Counted from the stretch's first letter, positions 7,413 through 16,662 are shown. The stretch is DNA of 64,000 bases from Halorientalis marina (GCF_023028345.1 NZ_CP095487.1:1550001-1614000); one strand, 5' to 3'. Notes: generated by a model from the letters alone, not told the origin. Numbers and translations are program-made.

Positions 7413-8765
7413 TCAGTCCGGCCGGCCGTTACCCAGCGTATGCACGTGTGCGGCCTCGACGTTGAGTGCACCTCGACCGTCCAGGACGACGAGGTCGCCC
7501 TTTTTCCAGTCGATCGACGCCACGTCCTCGTGGTCTGTCGCGATTATCGCAGCATCAAAGTCCGCGAGCTGAACTCTATCGACGTCTACGGCCGGGTAAT
7601 CCAACTCCGTACAGTCGACGACCGGATCGGCGAGCACGACGAACGCGCCCCTGTCGGCGAGCTCAGCAGCGATGGCCAGCCCAGGGGAGAACCGCGTCTC
7701 GTCGACACCGGCGCGGTACGCCACGCCGAAGATCAAGACGTGACTGCCCGCTACTTCCTCACCCGCGTCGGTGAGAAGGTCCGCCAACCGCGAGACGGTC
7801 TGGGCAGGCATCCCTTCGTTCACCTCACGGGCCGTGCGGAGGAGCGGCGTGTCGGTTTCACACCCGTTGACGAGGAAGTAGGGGTAGACCGGAATACAGT
7901 GTCCGCCGACGCCCGGCCCGGGTCGATGGATTTCACAGAACGGTTGCGTGTTCGCAGCCTGAATGGCTTCTCTTACGTCGATTCCGAGTTCGTCCGCCAG
8001 CCCCGCGAGTTCATTCGCGATGGCGATGTTCGCGTCCCGATAGACGCCCTCGAACACCTTGACTGCGGCCGCAGTCCTCGCGTCCGCGACCGGGATCACG
8101 TCGTTGTCCGTGAGTTCGTCGTAGACGAGCGAGCCGGCGTCGGTACTCGCTTCGTCGACGCCGCCGACGATACGCGGGTACGCGCTTCGGATGTCCTGGA
8201 GTGCACGCCCGCTCGCGGTGCGCTCGGGACAGTGTGCGACACCGAACTCGTCGGCCGAAAGCCCGCTCGCCGCTTCCAGACGTGGACGGACGACCGAGCG
8301 ACAGGTGCCGGGTGGCACGGTCGACTCGACGACCACGAGGTCGCCCGGTGAGAGCGCAGCCCCGGCAGCATCGACCGCGGCTTCGAGCATCGAGAGGTCC
8401 GGGTGGTCGGCCTCGTCCAGCAACGTCGGAACGAGGACGACGTGAATCCTGGCCGCCCACGCGTCGCTCGGGTCGATACTCGCGCGGAAGTCGCCCGTCT
8501 CGACCGTCCGTTCGACCAGGTCTGCCAGCCCCGGTTCACGCTCGACAGGACATTCGCCACGATTGATTCGATCGACGCGATCCGGGTCGATGTCGACACC
8601 GATCGTGTCGCCGGTCAGTTCGGCGAACGCGGCTGCCAGCGGGAGCCCCATCTTGCCGAGCCCGTACACCGCGACTGGAAGTTCACCCGTTCGTAACGCG
8701 TCCCGGAGTGCCTCCGCATCCGCGTCACTGCCGTACAGTTCCGGGCGTCGATGGCTCGAACTCAT
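7413..8765 (-). CDS. UDP-N-acetyl-hexosamine 6-dehydrogenase (WecC/WbpA family)
   Basis: This 450-residue protein is full length for the UDP-sugar 6-dehydrogenase family. N-terminal NAD domain: VYGLGKMGLP, ESTVPPGT, HCPERTASGRA. Central dimerisation helix: KVFEGVYRDANIAIANE. Catalytic loop: GPGVGGHCIPVYPYF, with the nucleophilic Cys at about residue 275. C-terminal UDP domain: FGVAYRAGVDETR. It oxidises the C6 alcohol of UDP-GlcNAc or UDP-ManNAc to the uronate with two NAD+. With the 3-dehydrogenase/aminotransferase pair nearby and the 2-epimerase at 54970, a UDP-diamino-uronate product is likely. Start at MSSSHRRP; 8786 is possible. Confidence 0.93.
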   Translation of the reverse strand: MSSSHRRPELYGSDADAEALRDALRTGELPVAVYGLGKMGLPLAAAFAELTGDTIGVDIDPDRVDRINRGECPVEREPGLADLVERTVETGDFRASIDPSDAWAARIHVVLVPTLLDEADHPDLSMLEAAVDAAGAALSPGDLVVVESTVPPGTCRSVVRPRLEAASGLSADEFGVAHCPERTASGRALQDIRSAYPRIVGGVDEASTDAGSLVYDELTDNDVIPVADARTAAAVKVFEGVYRDANIAIANELAGLADELGIDVREAIQAANTQPFCEIHRPGPGVGGHCIPVYPYFLVNGCETDTPLLRTAREVNEGMPAQTVSRLADLLTDAGEEVAGSHVLIFGVAYRAGVDETRFSPGLAIAAELADRGAFVVLADPVVDCTELDYPAVDVDRVQLADFDAAIIATDHEDVASIDWKKGDLVVLDGRGALNVEAAHVHTLGNGRPD

Positions 8766-8878
8766 AGCCAGCCCCGTTGGTTCCATCCATCCCGATTCCG
8801 CGAGGTCGCGTTCCGTGCCTGCCGCTCCGGTAGCGCGGTGTCAGCTCCCATCATCCACAGGAGGGTGGGGCAGCGGTT

Positions 8879-8885
8879 TTGTTAT
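8879..8885 (-). promoter_or_regulatory. ATAACAA element upstream of UDP-sugar dehydrogenase
   Basis: It reads ATAACAA on the minus strand, 114 nt before the chosen start at 8765. Its TAA is also the stop codon (8882-8884) of the secreted-protein gene, so the element straddles that gene's end. Confidence 0.4.
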
Positions 8886-10090
8886 CCGTCGCCTGTTTGA
8901 GCGACGACGGCGAACACCGACGCGTTCCGTGCGTGCCCCTCGACGACCACTTGGTGGTAGCCGTATGCCCGCCCCTGGTCGGCGATTGTCGTGTTCAGCT
9001 CTTGCCAGGTCCCGTCGTGGTAGTGGACGACCTGTAGGTCAGCGGGATCGTACTCGGCCTGTCCGATCTCGACCGGCAGCCGAACCGTCAGCGGTTCGTT
9101 GCCGTCCTCGAAGTACACGTTGGCTGCCGTCACGAACTCGCCCGGCGGGTCGGACACCCGTATCGACTCGCCGTCGCGCGTCGGGACGGTCCGGTCGGGA
9201 ATCCGATCGAGCCGATCGATCGTCATCTCCTCGGACGTGTGCTCGTAGCTGTGGAGGACGATTTCTCCCATCCCGAGACCGTGTCTGAAGAGGATGTTCG
9301 TGCCGTCCTCGAACGAGTTCGTATCCGTGACGGTCTCGACTTTCCGTGACTCGATGAACTCGGGTAACCGTTCGCTGTCGTCGGGCTCGGAGTCGGCCGA
9401 GTCAGTCTGTGCGACCGCCGACTCACCTCCGTTTATCGAGACGGTGTCTCCCGACTCGAACTCGACCATCAAGCCCCTCTCGGCCGCGGCCGCGTCGATC
9501 TCCACGACAGTCGAGAACGTCTCCGCACCGGTCGAGTCAGCCGCGACGGAATCGTTGCCCGACATGATCTCGAAACCAAGGTCAGTCGGGTCCCGACCCG
9601 GGATGTTCAGGACAGCCACCTCGGCGCTGCCCTCGCTGTCGAGCGTCGTGGTCGTCGACTCGCCGGCCTGGACGAACGCATCGGTCGTCGTGATCTCGTA
9701 TCGGTGTGTCTCACCGGTCCAGGTGTCTTCGAGGACCAGTGAGACGCTCTCCGCCCCCAGGTTCCCAATCTGGTCGAACCAGAGGTATCCCTCGGAGGGG
9801 TCACTGTACCAGCCGTTGACCGTCGGCTCTGCGACGGTGTCGCCGTCACTGTCCCGTACGACGAAGTCGTACCTGGTCAGACTGATCGATCCTTCGAAGT
9901 GCACCTCAATGTGGCGGTCACCGGAGTCGAGCGCCGTGAACGCGACCGGCGCGCGCTCGATGTCGGGGCCGCCGTCGGCCGACGTCTCCGTCCCGGCCGC
10001 CGCCCCCGTTGCACCGACCGTGCCGGCGGTCACGAGCCCCAATACACACAGAACCGCCACCAACCGCCGCGTGCCCGTATGTTCGTGCAT
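8882..10090 (-). CDS. Secreted protein with Sec-type signal peptide, function unknown
   Basis: This 402-residue protein starts MHEHTGTRRLVAVLCVLG and has a hydrophobic core ending around GAAAG, a typical Sec signal peptide of about 33 residues. The mature part is Asp/Glu/Thr-rich and beta-rich with several N-x-S/T sequons. The C-terminal 90 residues (LPVEIGQAEYDPADLQVVHYHDG to ASVFAVVAQ) resemble the PGF-pre-PGF or surface-protein beta domains of haloarchaea. There is no C-terminal membrane helix or PGF tail, so it is probably released or complexed. An upstream in-frame Met at 10117 is less likely. Confidence 0.75.
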   Translation of the reverse strand: MHEHTGTRRLVAVLCVLGLVTAGTVGATGAAAGTETSADGGPDIERAPVAFTALDSGDRHIEVHFEGSISLTRYDFVVRDSDGDTVAEPTVNGWYSDPSEGYLWFDQIGNLGAESVSLVLEDTWTGETHRYEITTTDAFVQAGESTTTTLDSEGSAEVAVLNIPGRDPTDLGFEIMSGNDSVAADSTGAETFSTVVEIDAAAAERGLMVEFESGDTVSINGGESAVAQTDSADSEPDDSERLPEFIESRKVETVTDTNSFEDGTNILFRHGLGMGEIVLHSYEHTSEEMTIDRLDRIPDRTVPTRDGESIRVSDPPGEFVTAANVYFEDGNEPLTVRLPVEIGQAEYDPADLQVVHYHDGTWQELNTTIADQGRAYGYHQVVVEGHARNASVFAVVAQTGDG

Positions 10091-10482
10091 AGTTCGTGGT
10101 CTCCATCTATCCGGCATTCGTCACACCGCCCGTCCACCCGTCGCGACCCACATGCGCGGATACTCTCGGGTAGCGCCAGAAGCGATATTGTTAGAGACAC
10201 GGTTCGGGTCGGAGCGCGAAGGTGGGACCGCTACCCAACTCCCACCGACGATGCGCCGGTTCCCTTAGGTCACGGAAAAGCGGCTGGAAAGGTGATCCTA
10301 CTCATTTCTACGCCGGTAGCGGGTAGCTCGATCGGTGCCCGACGCCCGGTATGATTGTCTTACTATGAGTCCCCATCTCGTGGACTGGCATTGGTAGCTG
10401 GTAATTAACTAGTACGTAACTACTGCCGAGTGGGGGCGATCTCTGGAATACTATTATAAGAGTAGCTATCTCCTACTTACTC
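10091..10482. other. Divergent intergenic region
   Basis: It lies between the secreted-protein gene (minus) and the small plus-strand ORF pair. Bases 10370-10460 are AT-rich and end in the TATA-like box at 10452-10459. No additional gene was recognised. Confidence 0.5.
10452..10459 (+). promoter_or_regulatory. TATA-like element before small two-gene operon
   Basis: TATTATAA ends 23 nt before the ATG at 10483, correct for a leaderless archaeal transcript. It is the main evidence that translation begins at 10483 rather than only at 10638. Confidence 0.55.
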
Positions 10483-10638
10483 ATGCACCGTCGTTCGGAC
10501 GATGACTCATGTCGAGATGACACATCATACCGCGCTGAATCACGAGTGAACCGGCGCGGCGACGAGCCGTGCCCGACGGGTGTCTGGTCGCCACAGAGAC
10601 GGCTCCGTGAGCAGATGTACCGAGCGGGGAAACTGTAA
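10483..10638 (+). CDS. Small uncharacterised protein (51 aa), coupled to next gene
   Basis: ATG at 10483 opens 51 codons ending at TAA 10636-10638. The last A is also the first base of the next gene's ATG (TAATG), a common sign of translational coupling. The protein is polar and Arg/Asp-rich with two Cys (DSCRDD and EPCPTG) and a basic helical C-terminus (PQRRLREQMYRAGKL). No family was recognised. A TATA-like box at the right distance and the exact junction support it as real; the composition is less acidic than neighbours. Confidence 0.5.
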   Translation: MHRRSDDDSCRDDTSYRAESRVNRRGDEPCPTGVWSPQRRLREQMYRAGKL

Positions 10639-10850
10639 TGCTCGGAACTGAATCGGACGAATGGGAGGAGGTTCCGACGGACCCGGCGCCGAGTGATCTC
10701 GGGTACGACCTCCTCCAGTTGGACATCACCGAGTCGGCGGCCGACGGCGGCCACTACGTGATCCTCCCACAGGACGACGCGATGCTTCACGACGAGATGT
10801 TCATCATCGCTGATACCGACGCCGTGTGTGACCTCATCGATCACGTCTAG
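10638..10850 (+). CDS. Small conserved haloarchaeal protein, function unknown
   Basis: This 70-residue protein is strongly acidic: SDLGYDLLQLDITES, a short beta strand (HYVILP), then DEMFIIADTDAVCDLIDHV. It looks like a small alpha/beta domain of a kind widespread in haloarchaea. There is no signal peptide or membrane segment. It overlaps the preceding 51-aa gene by one base. Function cannot be inferred from sequence. Confidence 0.75.
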   Translation: MLGTESDEWEEVPTDPAPSDLGYDLLQLDITESAADGGHYVILPQDDAMLHDEMFIIADTDAVCDLIDHV

Positions 10851-10940
10851 CGACAGCGGTGCTGTCGCCCCCGGCCGCTTCTCCCGTGGCCACGACCCAA
10901 CCGTCCCGAGTAGACCGCACCTGGATCCGGTAGGATACTC

Positions 10941-10947
10941 TTAACAA
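10941..10947 (+). promoter_or_regulatory. TTAACAA variant element upstream of acyltransferase
   Basis: TTAACAA has one mismatch to the island heptamer, points toward the gene and lies 50 nt before the ATG at 10998. It is preceded by the AT-containing GATACTC. Confidence 0.35.
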
Positions 10948-10997
10948 CCATTCTCCACTCGCTGGTCTACCTGTGAGCGAGAGCTCGGTCGAGACGA

Positions 10998-11579
10998 ATG
11001 CCTGACACTCCTACACTCGGACAGGACTGTATCGTGAGCGACCTGGCGGAACTGCGCTCGCCAGAGGGCGAGTCGGCACCGCCGAAGATCGGTGACGAAG
11101 CGCACATTCGGTCACATACTATTGTCTATCCCGACGTGACGATCGGCGATCGCTTCGTGACTGGTCATCGGGCGCTCGTCCGCGAACGAACGACCATCGC
11201 CGACGACGTCGTGGTCGGCACGGATACCGTCATCGACGGCCACACGTCAGTCGGCTCGGACGTGAGCATGCAGACCGGCGTCTACGTCCCGCCGGAGACG
11301 ACGATCGGCGACCGCGTTTTCCTGGGCCCACACGCGGTCCTCACGAACGACCCACACCCACTCCGACGGGAGTGTGACCTCGATGGCCCGACACTCGAGG
11401 CCGACGTCTCGGTCGGCGCGAACGCGACTGTCCTCCCTGGCGTGACCGTCGGCGAACGCGCGTTCGTCGCCGCGGGTGCCGTCGTCGCCGACGACGTCCC
11501 ACCCGAGACCCTGGCTGTCGGTGTCCCCGCCGAGACCCGGCCACTTCCCGAACCACTCAGCGGACAGAACCGGCGGTGA
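10998..11579 (+). CDS. Hexapeptide-repeat (left-handed beta-helix) acyltransferase, WbpD/WbbJ type
   Basis: This 193-residue protein shows repeated [IV]-G-x-x hexapeptides from about residue 30 to 165: IGDEAHIRSHTIVYPDVTIGDR, VVGTDTVIDGHTSVGSD, then TIGDRVFLGPHAVLTND, and a final VSVGANATVLPGVTVGE. The loop HPL follows the TND motif, as in sugar N-acetyltransferases with a catalytic His. Members of this size acetylate the 3-amino group of UDP-GlcNAc3NA using acetyl-CoA (WbpD, WlbB). The dehydrogenase, aminotransferase and 2-epimerase in the window make that the best guess. It is convergent with the next gene. Confidence 0.88.
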   Translation: MPDTPTLGQDCIVSDLAELRSPEGESAPPKIGDEAHIRSHTIVYPDVTIGDRFVTGHRALVRERTTIADDVVVGTDTVIDGHTSVGSDVSMQTGVYVPPETTIGDRVFLGPHAVLTNDPHPLRRECDLDGPTLEADVSVGANATVLPGVTVGERAFVAAGAVVADDVPPETLAVGVPAETRPLPEPLSGQNRR

Positions 11580-11588
11580 CGCGTCCGC

Positions 11589-12707
11589 TCACCCGGTTGC
11601 GAGGAGCGTCGCGAGAATCCGACGCCAGTCGTTCCGCGCCGCTTCGTAGGAATGTGTCGACCGAACCTCCGTGACCCGCGCCGTGAGTTCCCGACGCAAT
11701 TCGCAGTCTTCCAACAGCCGCTCCATCGCGTCGGCCAGCGCCGAGGCAGTTCGCTTCTCGACGACGAGCGCGTTCCACTCGTGTTCCGCGACGTCGGGAA
11801 TCGAACCGATGCGCGGAACGACGGGCGCGACGCCGGTCGCCATCGCCTCGACCAGCGTCAACGGCATGGCGTCACGCCGTGACGTGAGCACGAACACGCG
11901 AGACTGGTGGTAGTACGTCGCCGGGTCGTCGACCCAGCCGGTGAAGGTGACGGAGTCCGTCAGTTCGTACCGTTCGACGAGTTCGCGGGTCGCCTCGGTA
12001 CGGTCCCCGTCACCGATCATGACCGCCGAGAACACGTGGCCGCGCGCCCGGAGGTCTGCGAGCGCCTCCACGAACCGCGTCGGTGCCTTCTCCCGACTGA
12101 AACGCCCGATCCACACGAAGTCGTAGGCCCGCACCGCGTCCTCCTCTGGTGGGGAGTACTCCGCCACGTCGATGGCGTTCGTGAGGATGAAGATCCGCTC
12201 CGGGTCGACGCCGGCGTCGACGAGTCTGTCCGTGTGGGTCGTTCCGGGGACCGAGACGGAATCGAACCGGCGGATGAGCCACCGCGGAACCGCGCCGTAC
12301 CAGGCCCGAGCGTGCTGGTCGATGTCAGCTCCGATGATGCCGAGATGCGTCGGCGTGTCGGTGAGCGCGCCGATGACGAGACCGAAGGTCCCGTAGGGAA
12401 CGAGCGAGATGGAGGCCACCACGTCGTACTCGTTCCCGATGGCCTCGCGCAGACCGACGAGGAGGAGAAGCGGAATCCCGAGCAGCCGGTAGCCGAAGTC
12501 CGGGACCGTCACGAACGAAATCCCGTCCACGTCGTCCGCGTCGTTGATACAGACCATCGTCGTTTCGCCCGCGATATCCGCCAGCGGCTCCCAGTGACGC
12601 GCTATCTTTCCGGGGTTCGGATGATCGGAGACGACGAGCACGGACGCGTTCGCTACCCGTTCGTCGCGCTCCGTCCCACCGCTGACGGCTGTACCCTCAG
12701 TCGCCAT
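11589..12707 (-). CDS. Glycosyltransferase family 4 (GT-B)
   Basis: This 372-residue protein has an N-terminal acceptor domain (VLVVSDHPNPGKIARHWEP) and a C-terminal GT4 donor domain: VWIGRFSREKAPTRFVEAL, VMIGDGD, VTFTGWVDD, then the E-x7-E region in TLVEAMATGVAPVVPRIGSIPDV. It should transfer a sugar from a nucleotide donor to a lipid-linked glycan at the cytoplasmic face. A hydrophobic stretch (LLGIPLLLLVGL) may give membrane association. It overlaps the upstream six-hairpin gene by 11 bp and is last in a four-gene minus-strand operon. Sugar specificity is unknown. Confidence 0.92.
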   Translation of the reverse strand: MATEGTAVSGGTERDERVANASVLVVSDHPNPGKIARHWEPLADIAGETTMVCINDADDVDGISFVTVPDFGYRLLGIPLLLLVGLREAIGNEYDVVASISLVPYGTFGLVIGALTDTPTHLGIIGADIDQHARAWYGAVPRWLIRRFDSVSVPGTTHTDRLVDAGVDPERIFILTNAIDVAEYSPPEEDAVRAYDFVWIGRFSREKAPTRFVEALADLRARGHVFSAVMIGDGDRTEATRELVERYELTDSVTFTGWVDDPATYYHQSRVFVLTSRRDAMPLTLVEAMATGVAPVVPRIGSIPDVAEHEWNALVVEKRTASALADAMERLLEDCELRRELTARVTEVRSTHSYEAARNDWRRILATLLATG

Positions 12708-13989
12708 CTGCTATCGGGTACTCCCGTTCGTCCGGTCGCAGGACGTGGTCGGTCGCGATACCGCTCGTGTGTCGCACGTGCGTCGCCAGTGCGTAAGCCA
12801 TCCAGGCCTGACACCACCGCATCAGTGTGATACGCTTCGTGTAGAAGCGGCGCTGTTCGTGATAGAACTGGCCGTCACCGTCAGAGAGGTTCTCGACAGT
12901 CCATCGCAGGATTCGGCCGGCATGGGCACTGTCACCGAGTTGGCTGAAGGTGACGATCCCCTGGGCGCTGGCGTGGATATCACGGGGGTAGACCGAACTC
13001 TCGTCCCAGTGAGGGGCTCCGGTATCGTCGAACAGGCCCCGGTAGAACCCGACCGCACGCTCGATGGTCTCGGCGAATCGGTCGTCGTCACAGACTGCCT
13101 CGTACCGGAGCAGGGCGTCGATGATGAACCCGTTGTGGAAGTTATCCATCGACAGGTGCGACGACGACGGGTCCTCGGTGTAGGGCCATCCACCGGCAGC
13201 CGTCTGATTCGCGGCCACGTAGTCGAGGATTCGGGTCGCCGACTCCCGGTAGCGGTCGTCTCCGAACACGGCATGGAGGTCGAGGAGCAAGCGCGCGCCG
13301 AGCGCGTTGGCATTTAGCGTATACATCTCCCCTGTGTCGTTGGGTTTGTACTTGATACGGGCACCCGCCGGGACGCGCTCGTAATCCAGGTCCTCGTACA
13401 CGAACTCGGCAGCGGAGCGCGCGGTCTCTCGGTAGCGCCCGTCACCGTACTCGGCCGCCGCCAGCAGGGCCCGGACTGCCTGTGCCGTCCCGACGACTCC
13501 AGGCACTTCCGGCAGCGTTCGGTTGTGTAGCCCCTGTACCGGGTGGTTGTGGCCGCCACAGTAGCCGCTGTACCCCGAGGGCGCCTCCGTGAGCAGCCAG
13601 TCGGCGAGTCCCAGTCCCTCCGACCGGAAGGTCTCGTCGCCGGTCAAGTCGTACGCCGCGAAGTTCGCCAGGGCGAACAGCGCACCGCCCATGAAGTTCC
13701 GCCGCTTCTCGACGAGCAGTGGGCGACGGAGGTTCACCGGCGCGCGTCGGACGACCTGCTGGAAACACAGGTTCACCCACTTGCTCTCGATCGGGAGCAG
13801 TCCCAGGAGACGGCTGCTCTCGCCGTCGTAGAGGTCCCAGCCGGTGTAGTCGCGCTCGCGTCCGTACGCGAGCACCTTCAGCAGTTGCGATTCGGCCAGT
13901 GACTCGCCGTCACTCCCACCCGAACCCGCTCCCGAATCGGTCCCATCGACGGCGTCTCGACGGACGCCGGAGTGCGAGTCCACGCCCAT
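12697..13989 (-). CDS. Six-hairpin (alpha/alpha-toroid) glycosidase-like protein
   Basis: This 430-residue protein has repeated paired helices carrying aromatic/Asp motifs: YDLTGDETFRSEGLGLADWLL, VVGTAQAVRALLAAAEYGD, LLDLHAVFGDDRYRESATRILDYV, NGFIIDALLRYEAVCDDDRF, SAQGIVTFSQLGD, LMRWCQAWMAYAL. These are typical of (alpha/alpha)6 toroids such as unsaturated glucuronyl hydrolases and glucuronyl epimerases. No signal peptide is visible, so it probably acts in the cytoplasm on a glycan precursor. It lies between a phosphodiesterase and a GT4 in one operon. Hydrolase or epimerase cannot be distinguished. Haloarchaeal homologues are sometimes mislabelled as ABC permeases. Confidence 0.72.
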   Translation of the reverse strand: MGVDSHSGVRRDAVDGTDSGAGSGGSDGESLAESQLLKVLAYGRERDYTGWDLYDGESSRLLGLLPIESKWVNLCFQQVVRRAPVNLRRPLLVEKRRNFMGGALFALANFAAYDLTGDETFRSEGLGLADWLLTEAPSGYSGYCGGHNHPVQGLHNRTLPEVPGVVGTAQAVRALLAAAEYGDGRYRETARSAAEFVYEDLDYERVPAGARIKYKPNDTGEMYTLNANALGARLLLDLHAVFGDDRYRESATRILDYVAANQTAAGGWPYTEDPSSSHLSMDNFHNGFIIDALLRYEAVCDDDRFAETIERAVGFYRGLFDDTGAPHWDESSVYPRDIHASAQGIVTFSQLGDSAHAGRILRWTVENLSDGDGQFYHEQRRFYTKRITLMRWCQAWMAYALATHVRHTSGIATDHVLRPDEREYPIADGD

Positions 13990-13990
13990 A

Positions 13991-15517
13991 CTATTCGAGG
14001 TACCCCAGGTCGGCTAGTCGCCGTTCGAGTTCGTCGCTCTCTTCGGTCGCTGTCGCGGCGTCCGGGTCCAGCGGCGGCCGCGTTCCCGAATCCGGAAGGC
14101 CGGTCTCGAACGCCGACTCGATGGCCGTCCCGTCGACGTCACGCGGCACCGGACAGCCGAAGTACCGAAGGACGGTGGGCATCACGTCGACGAGCGACTG
14201 TGTTGCCAACTCCTGTGCCTGGATGTCCGGCCCGTGGAGGAGAACGATGCCGTCCCTGTGGTTCCCGGAGGTCCAGGACGTGACCTGTCGCTCCACCGGC
14301 GACGGCGTGATCCCGCCGTATATCTCCCATCCCTCGGCCGGGACGAGCATCAGGTCGGGCGCCGCCGATAAGTGGTCGCCGTGGTACACCTCGGCGGCCT
14401 CGTGGACGCGCTTCAGCGGGGTCTGGCCGTCGAAGGTGAGGGATGCGAGCTCATCCCGGAGCCGGTCCCTGAACGACTCGGCCTCGGCCCCGAGCAGGTC
14501 GCGGTTGACGTAGACCGGCCCCTGGCTGAGGGCGAGGGCCTTCGAGTTGGCCCAGTCGACGCGGTCGGCCAGCTCGAAGGTCGGAACCGGGTAGCCGGAC
14601 TCGACGATGCGCTCGAACAACGGGTCCGGGAGTACCGCACCGCCGACTCTGGCTGCGGTCCGGGGCGAGATACCGAGCCGTTTCAGCGTGTCGTACATTC
14701 GTCCGGTCACCCCGTCAGCAGCCGAATCCTCGAACTCGAGGTAGCCCTGGTCGACGAGGTACTTGTTGACGACGAAGGTCTGGTCGATGTGTGCGTGGCC
14801 GTGGTCCGAGTAGACGAGTTTCGTGAGGTCGTCGGGGAGCCGTCCAAGGTACTCGTCGATGATGCGCCACCCCTCCGCCGTCTCCGGTCCGTCGCCGAAC
14901 TTGTGCTGGAGGACGTTGATGTAGAACAGCGTCAGGTGGACGTAGTCGTACTCGTCGGCTTCGAGGAGGTCAAGGAGGAACTCGAATCGGGATCGGATGA
15001 GGTCGTAGGTCGCTTCGAGGCCGCCGCTGGCGGTCACGTCGTCGATTCCGATTCGCCAGTCGTAGCGGTCCCTGAGTTCGTCCTCGAACGCCGGCGGATG
15101 CGTGATGGGGTCCGCCACGTCGAACTCGAAGGGCGCCCCGAACCCGCCCACCATCAGCCCGTCCGTGGCTGGCGGCGGGTAGGTCATCGGGACGTTGACG
15201 ATAGCGGACCGGTGGTTCTCCTCCGAGAGGTAGTCCCAGACGTCCGCGGTGTCGAACGACCGGGCGTCGGGCGAGGTCATCGCCCCCGTCTCGCGGTCGA
15301 GGTCGAGCCACCAGTAGACGCCCAGCTTGCCGGGGTTCTTCCCGGACGTCGAACACCGCCAGGCCGGACAGGTGACCGGCGGGTGGACGCTCTCGAGCGT
15401 CCCGGTCGCACCGGTCTCGACCAGCCGCTCCAGTGCCGGGAGTTCGTCGTCGGCTATCATATTGGTCAGCTTGTGCCAGGCAGCCCCGTCGAGGCCGAGC
15501 GAGAGCAGTTCGGTCAT
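13991..15517 (-). CDS. Alkaline phosphatase-fold phosphodiesterase/nucleotide pyrophosphatase family protein
   Basis: This 508-residue protein has the metal-dependent phosphodiesterase signature: GLDGAAW (metal Asp), PPVTCPAWRCSTSG with the Thr nucleophile position, then YSDHGHAHIDQTFVVNKYL (metal Asp/His) and SGNHRDGIVLLHGP. Family members cleave phosphodiesters or pyrophosphates. In glycan islands they may add or remove phospho-substituents. There is no signal peptide. The C-terminus ends ERRLADLGYLE, a tail like those of the sulfatase-fold proteins at 37268 and 51791. It overlaps the upstream FemAB-like gene by 4 bp (ATGA). Substrate is unknown. Confidence 0.88.
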   Translation of the reverse strand: MTELLSLGLDGAAWHKLTNMIADDELPALERLVETGATGTLESVHPPVTCPAWRCSTSGKNPGKLGVYWWLDLDRETGAMTSPDARSFDTADVWDYLSEENHRSAIVNVPMTYPPPATDGLMVGGFGAPFEFDVADPITHPPAFEDELRDRYDWRIGIDDVTASGGLEATYDLIRSRFEFLLDLLEADEYDYVHLTLFYINVLQHKFGDGPETAEGWRIIDEYLGRLPDDLTKLVYSDHGHAHIDQTFVVNKYLVDQGYLEFEDSAADGVTGRMYDTLKRLGISPRTAARVGGAVLPDPLFERIVESGYPVPTFELADRVDWANSKALALSQGPVYVNRDLLGAEAESFRDRLRDELASLTFDGQTPLKRVHEAAEVYHGDHLSAAPDLMLVPAEGWEIYGGITPSPVERQVTSWTSGNHRDGIVLLHGPDIQAQELATQSLVDVMPTVLRYFGCPVPRDVDGTAIESAFETGLPDSGTRPPLDPDAATATEESDELERRLADLGYLE

Positions 15518-16518
15518 CGTAGTTTCCGGTAGATGTCCGAGGCGACGTTCATCGTCCGGGTCCCCTGCTCGATCTCGTAGTAGGGCACGAGATCGGGGTT
15601 AAATTTCGCCTTGTATTCGGAGATGCGATGCGTGTTCGCGCCCGTGAGGTCGTAGGTCTTGACGCTGTGGTCGATACCGTCCTGGATCGCCCGCCAGTGG
15701 ATGAGGTCGTTTATAGGCACCTGGGCGTCCGGCTTGCCACCGCCCTGCCAGTAGAACATCCTGTCGTCGAGTGACGGTACGATCACGCCGCCGAGCCACT
15801 CCCCGTCGTAGGAGCCGACGTACGGACGCAGTTGGCCGTCGGGCAGCGCCTCGTACAGATCGGCCACGTATTCTGTCGTGATCTCGTAGGACTTGTCCTG
15901 GGCCTCGAATCGCGCCCTTACCTGTTCGAGGATGAAGTCGATCGCGTCGACACCGCCCTCGAACACCTCGTAGTCCTCGTCCTCGTGCCGGCGGATGTGC
16001 GACCGAAGGTTGCTTCTGAACCCCTCGAACACGGCTTCTCGCCCCTGTGTGAGGTCGAGTTCGTACGTGAACCGCGGGGAGACGTCGTATCCAGCCCACT
16101 GGAACGGCCGTACGTCGTCGTACGCCGGCACGGTCTCGACGTGGGTGTACTTGGGATCGATTTCGTCGGCGAGCCAGTCGAGGCAGCCGTCGACGAACCG
16201 CTTGTTCCGCCGGTCGCGTTTCTTCCGTTTGAGCTTCCGGTAGTTGGTCGACACCGGTCCCAGCGACGGGACGCCGTGCCGCGGCGGCGGCGAGAACACC
16301 GTGGACACGGGTCCCTTCCGGAGTTCGAAGACCGGAAAGAGGCCGACCATCTCCTGTCCCTTGTACCCGACAAGCGAGTGCACGGTCGCGTCCGCGTGCG
16401 TTTCGAGCACGTCGAGCACCGCCGAGCGGTGGAACACCGTCCCCATCTCGGAGCGGGCCACGTGGTCGTCCCAGTCGACCGACTCCCTGTCCGCGACGCG
16501 TTCCACCTCAATGCTCAT
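15514..16518 (-). CDS. FemAB/GNAT-like acyl or aminoacyl transferase
   Basis: This 334-residue protein has the double-GNAT FemAB/CelD-like pattern: N-terminal SVDWDDHVARSEMGTVFHRS, a central basic FRSNLRSHIRRHEDEDYEVFEGG, and a C-terminal VPINDLIHWRAIQDGID with YDLTGANTHRISEYKAKFNP. Related proteins attach amino acids or acyl groups to peptidoglycan, lipids or EPS. In an archaeon the acceptor is probably an amino group on a glycan or lipid carrier. It lies directly downstream of a polysaccharide deacetylase, which could expose such amino groups. The same pair recurs at 42129-44343. Activity is inferred. Confidence 0.83.
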   Translation of the reverse strand: MSIEVERVADRESVDWDDHVARSEMGTVFHRSAVLDVLETHADATVHSLVGYKGQEMVGLFPVFELRKGPVSTVFSPPPRHGVPSLGPVSTNYRKLKRKKRDRRNKRFVDGCLDWLADEIDPKYTHVETVPAYDDVRPFQWAGYDVSPRFTYELDLTQGREAVFEGFRSNLRSHIRRHEDEDYEVFEGGVDAIDFILEQVRARFEAQDKSYEITTEYVADLYEALPDGQLRPYVGSYDGEWLGGVIVPSLDDRMFYWQGGGKPDAQVPINDLIHWRAIQDGIDHSVKTYDLTGANTHRISEYKAKFNPDLVPYYEIEQGTRTMNVASDIYRKLR

Positions 16519-16662
16519 GCCTACCCCCTGTCGCCTGGGGACCCGAAGCGACTGTCATGAATAGCTACCTGTGAGGGGTCCTGGGAACGACTTGGTTATA
16601 CTCTCGCTACCCTCGACACCCGCTCCGACGGATTCGGCCGTTCGTCCGTCCAGCGATGGCTC

